Shown here piece after piece: positions 45,501 to 54,350 of a stretch of DNA of 64,000 bases (within the stretch, counting starts at the first letter, position 1; every line of letters begins with the position of its first letter). The notes beneath the pieces are model-generated. The model ran no database searches. It was not told where the DNA came from and saw only the letters and a list, made by a program, of their open reading frames with translations. The position numbers were made by a program, and so were the translations under genes. Source of the stretch: Salinimicrobium sp963739625 (lineage in GTDB: Bacteria; Bacteroidota; Bacteroidia; Flavobacteriales; Flavobacteriaceae); NCBI GenBank assembly GCA_963739625.1, contig CAVUAU010000002.1, positions 1 through 64,000 of the forward strand, given 5' to 3'.

Positions 45501-46173
45501 GAATGCCATCTATAAAACTGTTGGTAAGCCCAGAGGAGTCGTTGTAATTATGAAATTCTTCTTTTTGAGGATCAAACCTGCTGATGCCTTTAGTCGTCGC
45601 GAGCCAAACCGTACCTTTTTTATCCTCCAGGATTTCCCTCACATCGTTGTCAATAAGGCCATCTTTAGTAGTATAATTAAAGAAGTGGGTCCCGTCATAC
45701 TTGCTAATTCCGCCATAGGTTCCAAACCAGTAGTTTCCTGCCCTATCTTGTTTTACGGTATGTATATAGTTATGAATGAGCCCGTGAGCTGAAGAGAAGT
45801 TAGTGAAGTTTTTTCCATTGTACATGCTCACCCCATTCCCGTTGGTGCCAAACCAAAGGTTGCCGTCTTTGTCTTGAAATCCGCAAAGCAGGCTGCTCAT
45901 TGCCAAACCATCTGCAGTATTGAAATTGGCCATGCTAAAGTGCAAAGTCGCTTCTTCACCCGTACGCAAAGGTTGGGCTGAGAGCAGAATCTCTTGCGCA
46001 GGAGGTAAGGAGTCGAGATGATTCACCGTGAAATTCCCCGGCTGCAGAACAACAGGAGGAGCTATGGCTGTAGAAAGCTCAAAATCCTGGTGTTTTTCTT
46101 CTTTTCCAGATTCGCAAGAATAAAAAAAGAAGATCGTAAAACAGAGTAAAATTATGTTCCCTCCCCTCGTCAT
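42538..46173 (-). CDS. Membrane sensor histidine kinase with periplasmic beta-propellers
   Basis: A 1211-residue two-component sensor. A lipobox-like signal (FFFYSCES, Cys20) starts the protein. Fourteen or so two-component-propeller repeats follow (such as LWFGTNGNGVSMYNG) to about residue 720, then a Y_Y_Y domain (about 800-870, ending VWSEPLEYPLEVLPP) and one transmembrane helix (about 876-897). The cytoplasmic part has a coiled linker, HisKA with the phospho-histidine in VAHELRNPLNF (about 961), and HATPase_c with N box NAFHAVEE, DNGTGIP and GTGLGLSIS (about 1159). No receiver or AraC domain follows, unlike many propeller regulators, and no response regulator gene is adjacent. The ligand is unknown; related propellers sense glycans. 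Confidence 0.93.
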   Translation of the reverse strand: MTRGGNIILLCFTIFFFYSCESGKEEKHQDFELSTAIAPPVVLQPGNFTVNHLDSLPPAQEILLSAQPLRTGEEATLHFSMANFNTADGLAMSSLLCGFQDKDGNLWFGTNGNGVSMYNGKNFTNFSSAHGLIHNYIHTVKQDRAGNYWFGTYGGISKYDGTHFFNYTTKDGLIDNDVREILEDKKGTVWLATTKGISRFDPQKEEFHNYNDSSGLTNSFIDGILEDRNGDLWFTGNGGIYQYDPVADTAGGKAFKDLSEKLELKDVRINDIMQDSEGIIWIATEKFVCRYDPEAIENSEEKLRVLDTNDGLVNNYVYCSTQDGRGNIWFGTKGGVSGYSKKEQSFLNITKDQGLADNVVKNITRDKSGSLWFGTYGGGVNKYDGESTVEFRRKSGSWKAIYAIAEDQKGDLWFCPADGGIVKFKKSKTLSGKSLFWTYTSNKGLPDNTFYSIVVDQEDNIWYGSDQGLVKYDGRRFLVYTTAQGLPDNKIDALSVDNTGNLWIGTFEGGVSRFDGKTFSNFGVEEGLAHKTVWDILEDKNGRIWIATRGGLSLYDGKNLLNFYKEQGLPDNKLSKVFQDSRGNILIGTWGGGLSVIRREKLQKLDLQKPFQNNFFETFSSTNGLANDVVYTIVEDEEGNIVLGTNLGFTLIRGGIKTGEEIGSAGVENYNEKTGYPIKDISNNFSMIKDREGRFWMGTGDKFLRFHYKSVLRDSSPPRPFLQNLKIENKDVSWHSLAWSRSEEQLPQRVDQPAFTNNEFLLFNKKLNSRERDSMINTFQKVQFSGVLPFYPVPQNLVLPYSKNDLDLEFVGVETSRPSLVTYQYKLEGFDETWSPVTNKSLASYGNLPEGDYTFMVKAGNPDGVWSEPLEYPLEVLPPWYRSWTAYFIYVLLFLVLLYFVDRYQTDRVLFKERQKAIKRELAHAHEIEKAYSELQTTQAQLIYAEKMASLGEITAGVAHELRNPLNFVTNFSEVSKELMTEVEEELKKGEVSQAKILMREIEQNLEMINRHGKRADAIVKGMLQHSRAGSGEKEPTDLNRLVESFVRLVCNGLGSKNGFHHVKVEKNYARGLGKVEVNPQDLGRVVINLLTNAFHAVEEKDRLREDENYHPQIEIETKKEGDYAEIRITDNGTGIPQQLLNKIFQPFFTTRRSGEGTGLGLSISFDVVKVHGGEIKVVTEEGKGSTFIVLLPLVGDKVRNHGFEERTGRT

Positions 46174-46437
46174 TTTATAGGAAAATACTTTATAAAGTAG
46201 GATTTGCCCTATTAGGCTTTTTTTACACCTGAACCTGTCGTGGGGCCAACAGGGGAGGAAATCAGGAAATGATCAAATGCAAAACCCACTCTTAGCTCTA
46301 ACCGGTAATTTTTTACCACAAAAGCGAAAAGCACGGTCTAATTTACTCATTTTTAAAACCTTGGCCTACAGAAGATTTGTTAATATCAGGGCTGCAATTT
46401 CTCTCCCAAAAGGAGGTTCAGAGTTTTTAAAAATAAA
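46174..46437. other. Region between the kinase gene and the ftsZ terminator
   Basis: No convincing gene. A short plus-strand frame (46277-46471) runs through the ftsZ terminator and is rejected. A 14-bp perfect palindrome lies at 46186-46199. Confidence 0.4.
46186..46199. promoter_or_regulatory. 14-bp palindrome before the kinase gene
   Basis: TACTTTATAAAGTA is self-complementary and lies 13 bp upstream of the kinase ATG. It could be an operator or part of the promoter region. Confidence 0.35.
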
Positions 46438-46469
46438 AAACCCGAAACCGGGGGGCTGGCTTCGGGTTT
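46438..46469 (-). terminator. Terminator of the dcw cluster after ftsZ
   Basis: A 9-bp stem (AAACCCGAA / TTCGGGTTT) followed on the minus strand by a T-rich run, 20 bases after the ftsZ stop. Confidence 0.85.
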
Positions 46470-46489
46470 AAAAATACTGGAGGGACTTT

Positions 46490-48538
46490 TTAATCTACAT
46501 TGTCATGGAGAAAAGAATTATTGGTTCTAAACCTTATTTCTTCATTATCTCCTGTGCCTAAAGTGGTACGGGACATTCTTTCCTCTCCCGGTTTCGAACT
46601 ATCAAGATCTATGCCCTGCCGTTTATATGCCGGCTGTTTTTCGTACTCGTCTATTTTAGCCGCATTGTTATTTCTGAATTTGTAGTTGAACTCCTTCATT
46701 TTAGCCCTTCTTTCCGCAGCTCTTTTTACAAGGCTCTCATTAATAGGACTGTTAAAAGGATCAATTTCTTCTTCGGGCGCGGGTTTGGGTGCTTCAGGTT
46801 GTGCAGCTTTAGCCTCGGGAGCTTTTGGCTCCTGTTGTACCGGCTGTTGCTTATTTTCAACAGTAGGTTGTTGCGGGGCCGGCATTTCTTTTTTCATCTC
46901 CGGCTCCTTTTCCTGTCTCTTGTTAGGCTGTGAATTCTTCAGCATTTGCTCTACTTCCATGTAATCCTCAAGGGAATAACGGGTGATCCCGTTAAAGGTG
47001 CTCATTCTTGGAGTAGCTTGCTTTGGAGTTTCTACCTCTTCATCCAGTTCATTTTCAGAAAGGGTGTGAATGATCTTTTTCTCCTCCTGCTGTGGCGCCT
47101 CCTGTTGCTGCGATTGCACCGGCTCTTCTGCTTCAGGTTTTTCTTCGGAAGTCTTTTTAGGCATGTCAAAAGTGAACATAAACTGCTCCTGCGGTTCTGG
47201 ATTTACCACTTCCGGCTCGGTTACCTCCATATCTTTTACCGAATCTGTGATAATAAACTCGGGCTCTTCAGCAGCCGGTGTAACCTCTTCATATTCCACG
47301 TGGATGGCACGAATATCTTCGGAAGTTTTTCCGGAAGGTTCTCCAGAAATGTCATTTTTAGGCTCTTCTGAAGCAGTGTCCTCCTCCTCTTCAAAAGAGA
47401 GGGTATGAACGATCTTTTCTTCTTTGGGTTCCTTTGGAAGCGGTTGATCAAAGGAAGAAGCAGTTTTCTTTGGCGACAGCTCATGCTCTGCCTTTTGCTC
47501 GTCTTCCAGCGTATGGATGATCTTCTTTGCTTCGGTATTTACAATATCATCTTGCTGTTCCACATCAAAACCGGTCGCGATAATGGTAACAGAAATAGCT
47601 TCGTCAAGGTTTTCATCCTCGCCCACACCCATAATGATGTTGGCGCTATGCCCGGCTTCAGCCTGAATATGATCACTGATCTCTCCAATCTCGTCAATAG
47701 TAATTTCTTCGGAACCTGAAATGATAAGCAGCAGCACATTTTTGGCACCTGTAATCTTATTATCGTTAAGCAGCGGGGAGTCAAGGGCTTTGGCGATGGC
47801 ATCCTGCGCACGGTTTCCACCTGAAGCCTGTGCAGACCCCATAATGGCGGTACCACTGTTGCTCAACACTGTCTTGGCATCCCGCAAGTCAATATTTTGC
47901 GTATAGTGGTGGGTAATTACTTCGGCAATTCCCCTTGAAGCGGTTGCCAAAACTTCATCGGCTTTTGAGAAGCCGGCTTTAAAACCAAGATTTCCATAGA
48001 CCTCGCGCAGCTTATTATTGTTGATCACAATAAGCGAGTCTACTTGTTTTCTTAGGTTTTCAACTCCCAGATGCGCCTGTTCATTTCTGGTCTTTCCTTC
48101 AAACTGAAATGGAATAGTCACAATTCCCACAGTAAGGATTCCCATATCTTTAGCCTGTTTGGCAATAATTGGCGCAGCTCCTGTTCCTGTACCACCACCC
48201 ATTCCGGCAGTGATAAAGACCATTTTGGTATTGGTATGAAGCAGCCCTTTAATATCGTCAAAGCTTTCCTCGGCGGCTTTACGGCCAATCTCAGGATCGG
48301 CACCGGCACCAAGGCCTTCGGTTTCTCTCACACCCAACTGGATCTTGTTGGGTACAGGGCTGTTCTCTAAAGCCTGTGCATCTGTATTGCAGATCACAAA
48401 ATCAACCCCTTTGATTCCTTGCTGGAACATATGATTGATCGCGTTGCTACCGCCTCCACCTACACCAATAACTTTGATCACGTTCGATTGATTCTTTGGG
48501 AGATCGAATGAAATGTTTTCGAATTCTGTGCTGCTCAT
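46490..48538 (-). CDS. ftsZ: Cell division protein FtsZ with long C-terminal linker
   Basis: Tubulin-like GTPase that forms the division ring. The GTPase domain (about 15-325) has VIGVGGGGSNAINHM, the signature AGMGGGTGTGAAP near residue 110 and NNKLREVYGN. From about residue 330 to 600 there is a disordered, Glu/Pro/Gln-rich linker. The end NNSFLHDNVD is a conserved-looking C-terminal peptide. At 682 residues it is far longer than E. coli FtsZ (383) but, as I recall, usual in Flavobacteriia. It is last in the dcw cluster and has a terminator. Confidence 0.97.
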   Translation of the reverse strand: MSSTEFENISFDLPKNQSNVIKVIGVGGGGSNAINHMFQQGIKGVDFVICNTDAQALENSPVPNKIQLGVRETEGLGAGADPEIGRKAAEESFDDIKGLLHTNTKMVFITAGMGGGTGTGAAPIIAKQAKDMGILTVGIVTIPFQFEGKTRNEQAHLGVENLRKQVDSLIVINNNKLREVYGNLGFKAGFSKADEVLATASRGIAEVITHHYTQNIDLRDAKTVLSNSGTAIMGSAQASGGNRAQDAIAKALDSPLLNDNKITGAKNVLLLIISGSEEITIDEIGEISDHIQAEAGHSANIIMGVGEDENLDEAISVTIIATGFDVEQQDDIVNTEAKKIIHTLEDEQKAEHELSPKKTASSFDQPLPKEPKEEKIVHTLSFEEEEDTASEEPKNDISGEPSGKTSEDIRAIHVEYEEVTPAAEEPEFIITDSVKDMEVTEPEVVNPEPQEQFMFTFDMPKKTSEEKPEAEEPVQSQQQEAPQQEEKKIIHTLSENELDEEVETPKQATPRMSTFNGITRYSLEDYMEVEQMLKNSQPNKRQEKEPEMKKEMPAPQQPTVENKQQPVQQEPKAPEAKAAQPEAPKPAPEEEIDPFNSPINESLVKRAAERRAKMKEFNYKFRNNNAAKIDEYEKQPAYKRQGIDLDSSKPGEERMSRTTLGTGDNEEIRFRTNNSFLHDNVD

Positions 48539-48604
48539 AAATTCTGTTTTACTGGTTTTCTACTTCTATTTTTCTTTTTCATAGTATGCTTTATGCCGAT
48601 TTTC

Positions 48605-49951
48605 CTATTCGGCGTTGTCTAAAAAATCCTTGAATTTTTCAAACCATTTTTCAAATATTGTCCTGCGCGGCTGACTAATGCTTGTATGCTCTTCCTGCTC
48701 CTCCTCTTCGGTCTCTTCGGAAAGTGGCGCATTTTCAAGAGGCAATTGTTCCTCTACAGCTTCTTCAGGCTCTTCTTCGGGATGCTTTTTGACAATTTCA
48801 AGGCTGTTCAGCACAAGACCTACGGCCGTCGCGTATACAGGGCTGGTAGTTTCAAGGTCACTGTCACCGGCGAGATGCTCGTTGGGATAACCAATACGGG
48901 TATCCATGCCCGTAATGTATTCTACCAGTTGTTTTATGTGTTTTAATTGCGCCCCGCCTCCTGTGAGTACGATGCCCGCGATCAATTTCTTCTTTTGTTC
49001 ATCATGCCCGTAGTTCTTGATCTCCAGGTAAACCTGGTCAATGATCTCTACGACTCTCGCATGAATTATTTTGGAAAGGTTTTTTAAGGTAATCTCTTTT
49101 GGCTCCCTGCCGCGCAACCCGGGAATAGAGACAATCTCATTGTCTTTGTTCTCCCCCGGCCATGCCGAACCAAATTTCACCTTTAACAGCTCTGCCTGCT
49201 TTTCAATGATCGAGCAACCTTCTTTTATATCTTCGGTAATAACGCCGCCTCCAAAAGGAATAACAGCGGTATGTCTTATGATCCCGTCTTTAAAAATGGC
49301 AAGGTCTGTTGTACCTCCACCTATATCTACAAGTGCAACCCCGGCCTCTTTTTCTTCCTGGCTCAAAACCGCATTGGCCGAAGCCAGAGGTTCAAGAGTT
49401 ACCGCCGAAAGTTCGAGACCTGCACTTTTCACACATCTTCCCACATTCCTGATAGAGGACACCTGGCCCACCACCACATGGAAGTTGGCTTCCAGCCTTC
49501 CACCGTACATTCCAATGGGCTCCTTGATCTCTGCCTGCCCGTCTACCTTGTATTCCTGCGGCAGCACATGAATGATCTCCTCCCCCGGCAGCATCACCAG
49601 CTTGTGTACCTGGTTGCAAAGTCGCTCAATATCTGATGCGTCTATTACCTCATCTGGATTAGGACGCGTGATATAGTCACTGTGCTGTAAACTGCGAATG
49701 TGCTGGCCGGCAATACCCACCACCACATCTTTTATTTTCATACCCGAGTCTGCCTCGGCCTCCTGTATCGCCTGCTGGATAGATTGAATGGTTTGAGTAA
49801 TATTGTTCACCACACCCCGGTGTACCCCGAGGCTTTTGGCTTTCCCAATCCCAATGATCTCCATTTTACCGTAATCATTCTTACGGCCGATCATGGCTAC
49901 GATCTTAGTAGTACCAATATCTAATCCTACTGCGATGTCGTTCTGTTCCAT
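48605..49951 (-). CDS. ftsA: Cell division protein FtsA
   Basis: Actin-like ATPase that ties FtsZ to the membrane and recruits later division proteins. The 448-residue protein starts IAVGLDIGTTKIVAMIG (phosphate 1), has ALVDIGGGTTDLAIF (phosphate 2, about 205) and GIVLTGGGAQLKHI (adenosine motif). A Glu-rich linker precedes the C-terminal amphipathic helix TIFEKWFEKFKDFLD, the likely membrane anchor. It lies between ftsQ and ftsZ. Confidence 0.97.
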   Translation of the reverse strand: MEQNDIAVGLDIGTTKIVAMIGRKNDYGKMEIIGIGKAKSLGVHRGVVNNITQTIQSIQQAIQEAEADSGMKIKDVVVGIAGQHIRSLQHSDYITRPNPDEVIDASDIERLCNQVHKLVMLPGEEIIHVLPQEYKVDGQAEIKEPIGMYGGRLEANFHVVVGQVSSIRNVGRCVKSAGLELSAVTLEPLASANAVLSQEEKEAGVALVDIGGGTTDLAIFKDGIIRHTAVIPFGGGVITEDIKEGCSIIEKQAELLKVKFGSAWPGENKDNEIVSIPGLRGREPKEITLKNLSKIIHARVVEIIDQVYLEIKNYGHDEQKKKLIAGIVLTGGGAQLKHIKQLVEYITGMDTRIGYPNEHLAGDSDLETTSPVYATAVGLVLNSLEIVKKHPEEEPEEAVEEQLPLENAPLSEETEEEEQEEHTSISQPRRTIFEKWFEKFKDFLDNAE

Positions 49952-49954
49952 AAT

Positions 49955-50671
49955 TTACTTTTTAGTGCATACAACCTGGTTGCCAAATTGTAAGTCCACC
50001 GTTTTATAAGCCTGCAGCTTTTCATCTTTCAAAGCCTTCTGGTAAAAAGCCTTGAAATTTTTAAACTTCAAATCAATATCTTTCACCGCTCCCACAAAAA
50101 CCGTAAAATCCAGTCTTCTAAGGTAGAGCTCGTATTTGCCATTAGGCTTGCGGTGCAGCCCCGTGATGTGCTTCGCAAGAAAGCTGTCGTTACTAATGAA
50201 ATCCACTAGCGGAAACACTTCCTGCAGCTGCTCTTCAGAAACTCCCGAGATCAACGGCACCCGCGCCGAATGGTATTCAGAAAGAGGCATTTTCATACCT
50301 TTTCTGTCCAAATAATAATCGCTGTTTCCAAGGATCCTGGCCAGCGGTTTACGCTGAGTTATTGACGCCCCCAATTTCCCGTCTACAGTAAGAAAAACCT
50401 CAGCATTTTCAACCATCTCATGAGCCTCCAAGACAGACTCCACCCTATTCAAATCTAAAGTTTCTTTTTCTACACTTTTGGGCCTTACCTCATTTTGTAT
50501 TAACAATTTATTAACCGCTTCCTCAGTGAGATAGAGGTTTTCGCTATTGGTAAATTGCAGATTTACTTCGGAAAGTACACGAGCGTGATTGCGATTTTTC
50601 GCGAATGCAAATAAAGAGAACACCGCGGCAATCAGCAAGAATGTTTTTATGTAATTCCAGTTAATTTTCAC
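49955..50671 (-). CDS. ftsQ: Cell division protein FtsQ
   Basis: A single-pass inner membrane division protein of the FtsQBL complex. A short cytoplasmic start and one transmembrane helix (TFLLIAAVFSLFAFA, residues about 9-24) are followed by a POTRA domain (VNLQFTNSENLYLTEEAV, with HEMVENAEVFLTVDGKLGASITQRKPLARIL) and a beta domain. 238 residues. Overlap with murC is 11 bp, and 3 bp separate it from ftsA. Sequence conservation in FtsQ is low; position supports the call strongly. Confidence 0.92.
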   Translation of the reverse strand: MKINWNYIKTFLLIAAVFSLFAFAKNRNHARVLSEVNLQFTNSENLYLTEEAVNKLLIQNEVRPKSVEKETLDLNRVESVLEAHEMVENAEVFLTVDGKLGASITQRKPLARILGNSDYYLDRKGMKMPLSEYHSARVPLISGVSEEQLQEVFPLVDFISNDSFLAKHITGLHRKPNGKYELYLRRLDFTVFVGAVKDIDLKFKNFKAFYQKALKDEKLQAYKTVDLQFGNQVVCTKK

Positions 50672-52016
50672 CTGTTAATGTTCTTCTTATTTTTTCAACT
50701 TCCTCACCAATATCGCCGGCTCCCATAACAACCACAACCTCAGGACGCTTGTTTTTGATTACCTCTGAAAGTGCCATTTTTGACACCAGTTCTTTTTTAT
50801 CATTTTTGACCATGTTCAACAGCCATTCTGAAGTTACTCCTTCAAGCGGTTCCTCTCTTGCCGGGTAAATGTCCAGCAAAATAAGCTCATCGAACAGGCT
50901 GAGGCTTTCTGCAAAACCTTCAGCAAAGTCCCTGGTACGGCTGAAAAGGTGCGGCTGAAAAACCGCCAGCACTTTTTTACCGGGATGCATTTCCCGCACC
51001 GCCTGATGTACTGCGGCAATCTCTGCAGGATGATGCGCGTAATCGTCGATCAAGACCAGATCTTCTTTCCTAATCCTGTATGAAAACCTTCTTTCCACAC
51101 CTTTGAAAGTCGCTAAAGCATCGGCAAGGGACTCGGGGGGGGCACCGAATTCCATTGCCATTGCTAAAGCTGTTACTGCATTCTTCAAATTATGTTTTCC
51201 GGGTAGACTGAGTTTAAAGCCGCCGTAAATTTTTTCTTTTATTCTTAGATCGAACTCATAATTGCCATTTTTGATACTTATGTTCTGTGCACTTACATCG
51301 GCGTCATCTTCAACACCTATAGAAGTACCTTTTAGCGGCAGGCCGTTCGCAAAAAACAGTTTTCCATCTTCAGGAACCAGTCCTGCAAAAGCTTTAAAAC
51401 TTTCTTTGATCTGTGCGTCTTCACCATAGATGTCAAGATGATCTGCATCCATAGAAGTAATTGCTGCGATATTTGGTGCAAGCTGAAGAAATGATCTGTC
51501 AAACTCATCGGCTTCCACTACCATGGCTTCATCCCCGTCTAAAATGAGGTTTGAATGATAGTTTTCGCTGATGCCGCCCATGAAGGCAGTAATCTTGCGG
51601 CCCGTCGCCTTAAGCAGGTGCGCCAGCATGGTGCTGGTGGTGGTTTTGCCGTGAGTACCGGCAACTGCCAGTGTAAAATGGCCTTTTGTGAGATGCCCCA
51701 GGACAACTGCCCTTTTTTGCATTTCATAGCTGTCGGCTACAAAATGCAGGTATTGAGGATGATCTTTAGGAATTGCGGGTGTATAAACGATAAGAGATTG
51801 CCTGTCTTCCAAAAATTCCTGCGGAAGGGCTTCCACTTCGTTAGAGGTGATCACACTTATTCCCTCCTTTTCAAGCTGCGCGGTAAGTGCAGATTTTGTG
51901 CGGTCGTAACCGGCAACATTTTTCCCCTGGGCCTTAAAATAGCGAGCCAGGGCACTCATCCCGATGCCTCCGATGCCTATGAAATAAATGTTATTTATGT
52001 TTTCGTACTGCGCCAT
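50661..52016 (-). CDS. murC: UDP-N-acetylmuramate--L-alanine ligase
   Basis: ATP-dependent Mur ligase adding the first amino acid (L-Ala) to UDP-MurNAc in the cytoplasm. The 451-residue protein has FIGIGGIGMSALARYF (UDP-binding N-terminal Rossmann motif), the ATP loop VAGTHGKTTTSTM near residue 116, EADEFDRSF and a C-terminal ligase domain with DDYAHHPAEI. Length is normal. It starts one base after the murG stop. Confidence 0.97.
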   Translation of the reverse strand: MAQYENINNIYFIGIGGIGMSALARYFKAQGKNVAGYDRTKSALTAQLEKEGISVITSNEVEALPQEFLEDRQSLIVYTPAIPKDHPQYLHFVADSYEMQKRAVVLGHLTKGHFTLAVAGTHGKTTTSTMLAHLLKATGRKITAFMGGISENYHSNLILDGDEAMVVEADEFDRSFLQLAPNIAAITSMDADHLDIYGEDAQIKESFKAFAGLVPEDGKLFFANGLPLKGTSIGVEDDADVSAQNISIKNGNYEFDLRIKEKIYGGFKLSLPGKHNLKNAVTALAMAMEFGAPPESLADALATFKGVERRFSYRIRKEDLVLIDDYAHHPAEIAAVHQAVREMHPGKKVLAVFQPHLFSRTRDFAEGFAESLSLFDELILLDIYPAREEPLEGVTSEWLLNMVKNDKKELVSKMALSEVIKNKRPEVVVVMGAGDIGEEVEKIRRTLTGEN

Positions 52017-53120
52017 TTAGCTCATCGTACTTAAAAGTTTCTCCATCTCGTCTACGATATTGGCCGTAGCGAATGGCTTCTCCAGTTTCTTAATATTTCT
52101 CGCAAGGCTCTGCATCTTCTCCTCACTTTGAACCAGCGGGAAAAAGATAGATTTAAACCCTTGCTCCAGGTGACTTTCAGAAAGTACCACAGCCCCGTCT
52201 TTTTCGGCTACGGCCATGGCATTTTTTGTCTGGTGATCTTCGGCTACATTGGGCGACGGAATGAACACCACCGGTTTTCCTACGATTGCAAGTTCTGAAA
52301 CTGTGCCAGCACCGGCCCGGGAGATAATGATATCTGCCGCGGCATAAGCCAGGTCCATGCGCTTCAAAAACTCAAAAGTCTGCACGTTTTGCTTCAGGCC
52401 GTGTCTCTCGTAATCTTTAAAATAAAGACTTCCGGTTTGCCACAACAGCTGCAGGTCATTCTTCTCAAATTCCCTGAGATTCTCTTCAATCAATTCATTG
52501 ATCTTCCTGGCACCAAGGCTTCCGCCAAGCACCAGAACTGTCTTTTTTGAGGGATCAATTCCGAAGAATTTCAATGCTTCCTCACGTTTTTCATCCACCT
52601 TCAAAAGATCCTGTCTTACAGGATTTCCGGTAAGCACAATCTTTTCCGAAGGGAAAAAACGCTCCATTCCGGGATAGGCCACACAAATCCTGTCGGCACC
52701 TTTGGCGAGCAGTTTGTTTGTGACGCCCGGGTAAGAATTCTGCTCCTGGATCAAGGTTGGAATCTTCTCACGATTTGCCATTTGCAGCAATGGGCCGCTG
52801 GCAAAACCACCGGTGCCAATAACCACCTGCGGATCAAATTTTTTGATAATATCTCTGGCTTTCCAGAGGCTCTTCACCAGCTTCACCGGGAAAAGCAGGT
52901 TTTTGGCAGTGATCCTGCGTTGGAAACCGCTTATCCAAAGCCCTTCTATCCTGTAACCGGCTTCGGGCACCTTCTGCATCTCCATTCTGTCCTGTGCGCC
53001 AACAAAAAGTATGTCGGCCGTTGGGTAACGCAACTTGATCTCGTTGGCAATTGAAATGGCCGGGAAAATATGTCCGCCGGTACCGCCTCCAGATATGATC
53101 ACTCTTAGATTTTCACTCAT
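52017..53120 (-). CDS. murG: UDP-GlcNAc transferase MurG
   Basis: Adds GlcNAc to lipid I to make lipid II at the inner membrane face. The 367-residue GT-B glycosyltransferase has the N-terminal glycine loop ISGGGTGGHIFPA, the TGGFASGP loop, VLGGSLGARKIN near residue 196 and the donor-binding SRAGAGTVSELA (about 272). Overlaps ftsW by 4 bp and abuts murC. Confidence 0.97.
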   Translation of the reverse strand: MSENLRVIISGGGTGGHIFPAISIANEIKLRYPTADILFVGAQDRMEMQKVPEAGYRIEGLWISGFQRRITAKNLLFPVKLVKSLWKARDIIKKFDPQVVIGTGGFASGPLLQMANREKIPTLIQEQNSYPGVTNKLLAKGADRICVAYPGMERFFPSEKIVLTGNPVRQDLLKVDEKREEALKFFGIDPSKKTVLVLGGSLGARKINELIEENLREFEKNDLQLLWQTGSLYFKDYERHGLKQNVQTFEFLKRMDLAYAAADIIISRAGAGTVSELAIVGKPVVFIPSPNVAEDHQTKNAMAVAEKDGAVVLSESHLEQGFKSIFFPLVQSEEKMQSLARNIKKLEKPFATANIVDEMEKLLSTMS

Positions 53121-54322
53121 ATTGCCTCACTTAAAATTTCCAACGGATTATCCTCATCCACTTCTCTAATTTCCTGCTGCTCTATCTCCTCCTGCCGCTT
53201 CGCACTTACACTAAGCACCATTCCTAAAGAAAGACAGGTTACCCAAATTGACGAGCCCCCGCTACTTATAAGCGGTAAAGTTTGGCCCGTAACCGGGAAA
53301 AGTTCTACGGCAACCGCCATGTTTACAAGTGCCTGAAATACGATGGGCAGCCCCACTCCTATCGCAAGCAATTTTCCAAATACCGTATTGGCTTTTGTAG
53401 CCACAATAATGATGCGAAAGAACAGCATGAGGTACGCCAACATGACGCCAAAAGCACCAATTAATCCCATTTCTTCAACTATAATGGCATATATAAAATC
53501 TGAAGATGACTGCGGCAGGAAATTGCGCTGCACACTTTTACCTATACCCTTGCCTGTCACCCCACCACTTGCGATGGCGATCTTGGCTTTTTCGATCTGG
53601 TAATCTGCATCGGTCACATCATCATTCGTGAAATTCTCCACCCTGCTGATCCAGGTGTCAACCCGGTTTGGGAACAGACCGGGAAATGCTTTTGCTGTCA
53701 GCATGAAAATTGCCAGGAACAGAATCCCTGCACCTATGATAGCCGCGAGATATTTAAAAGGATATCCGCCAATGAAAACCACCAGCATCACCATGAAGAA
53801 CAGGATCGCGGTGGTAGAAAAGTTGGCCGGTAAAATAAGTGCCAGCACAGTCCCAACCGGCAACCACAACGGAACGATCGACTTCTTAAAAGTGAATTTT
53901 TCATCTTTCATCCTGGCCATGTAACGCGCCACATAAGTAAGCAGTACTACAGAAGCCAGGGTGGAAGTTTGAAAGGTCTTATTAATGAACGGGATTTCTA
54001 TCCAGCGGCTGGCGTTTGCACCATCGATGACCATTCCCTGTGAAACTGTAAAGATGAGCAGGAGAATAAGCACCGGCAAAACGAGGATAGACAGCCCCAC
54101 GAAATAGTGATAGGGCACTTTGTGCACAAAGAACATGATCACAAAGCCAAGGAACAGGTAAATGAAATGGTTCACCAGGTATGGAAAGGTGCTGCCGTCC
54201 CCGTAGAGATAGGCAAGATTACTACTGGCGCTGTATACCGGCAAAAATGAGAATATAGCCAACAGTGCGGCAGACGCCCAGATAGTTTTATCACCCTTTA
54301 TCCTGGAAAAAAAGTTATTCAT
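53117..54322 (-). CDS. ftsW: Lipid II polymerase / division protein FtsW
   Basis: SEDS-family glycosyltransferase of septal peptidoglycan. The product has about ten membrane helices and the family pattern including VVLLTYVARYMARM, GGVTGKGIGKS and the conserved SSGGSSIWVTCLSLGMVL near the end. The frame is open to 54448, but upstream codons overlap murD and have no match to the family; MNNFFSRIKGDKTIWA at 54322 is the usual N-terminus and leaves a 28-bp gap to the murD stop. With this start it has 401 residues. FtsI, its partner transpeptidase, is in the same cluster. Confidence 0.94.
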   Translation of the reverse strand: MNNFFSRIKGDKTIWASAALLAIFSFLPVYSASSNLAYLYGDGSTFPYLVNHFIYLFLGFVIMFFVHKVPYHYFVGLSILVLPVLILLLIFTVSQGMVIDGANASRWIEIPFINKTFQTSTLASVVLLTYVARYMARMKDEKFTFKKSIVPLWLPVGTVLALILPANFSTTAILFFMVMLVVFIGGYPFKYLAAIIGAGILFLAIFMLTAKAFPGLFPNRVDTWISRVENFTNDDVTDADYQIEKAKIAIASGGVTGKGIGKSVQRNFLPQSSSDFIYAIIVEEMGLIGAFGVMLAYLMLFFRIIIVATKANTVFGKLLAIGVGLPIVFQALVNMAVAVELFPVTGQTLPLISSGGSSIWVTCLSLGMVLSVSAKRQEEIEQQEIREVDEDNPLEILSEAI

Positions 54323-54350
54323 TAAAAATGCCCTTTTTGAGTCCTCTTTT

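Noticed and set aside
46277..46471. 64-residue plus-strand gene between the kinase and ftsZ
   Set aside because: It runs through the ftsZ terminator hairpin and has no protein-like domain.
46686..47408. Plus-strand genes opposite the ftsZ linker
   Set aside because: They arise from the low-complexity Glu/Pro/Gln linker read in antisense; ftsZ is intact.
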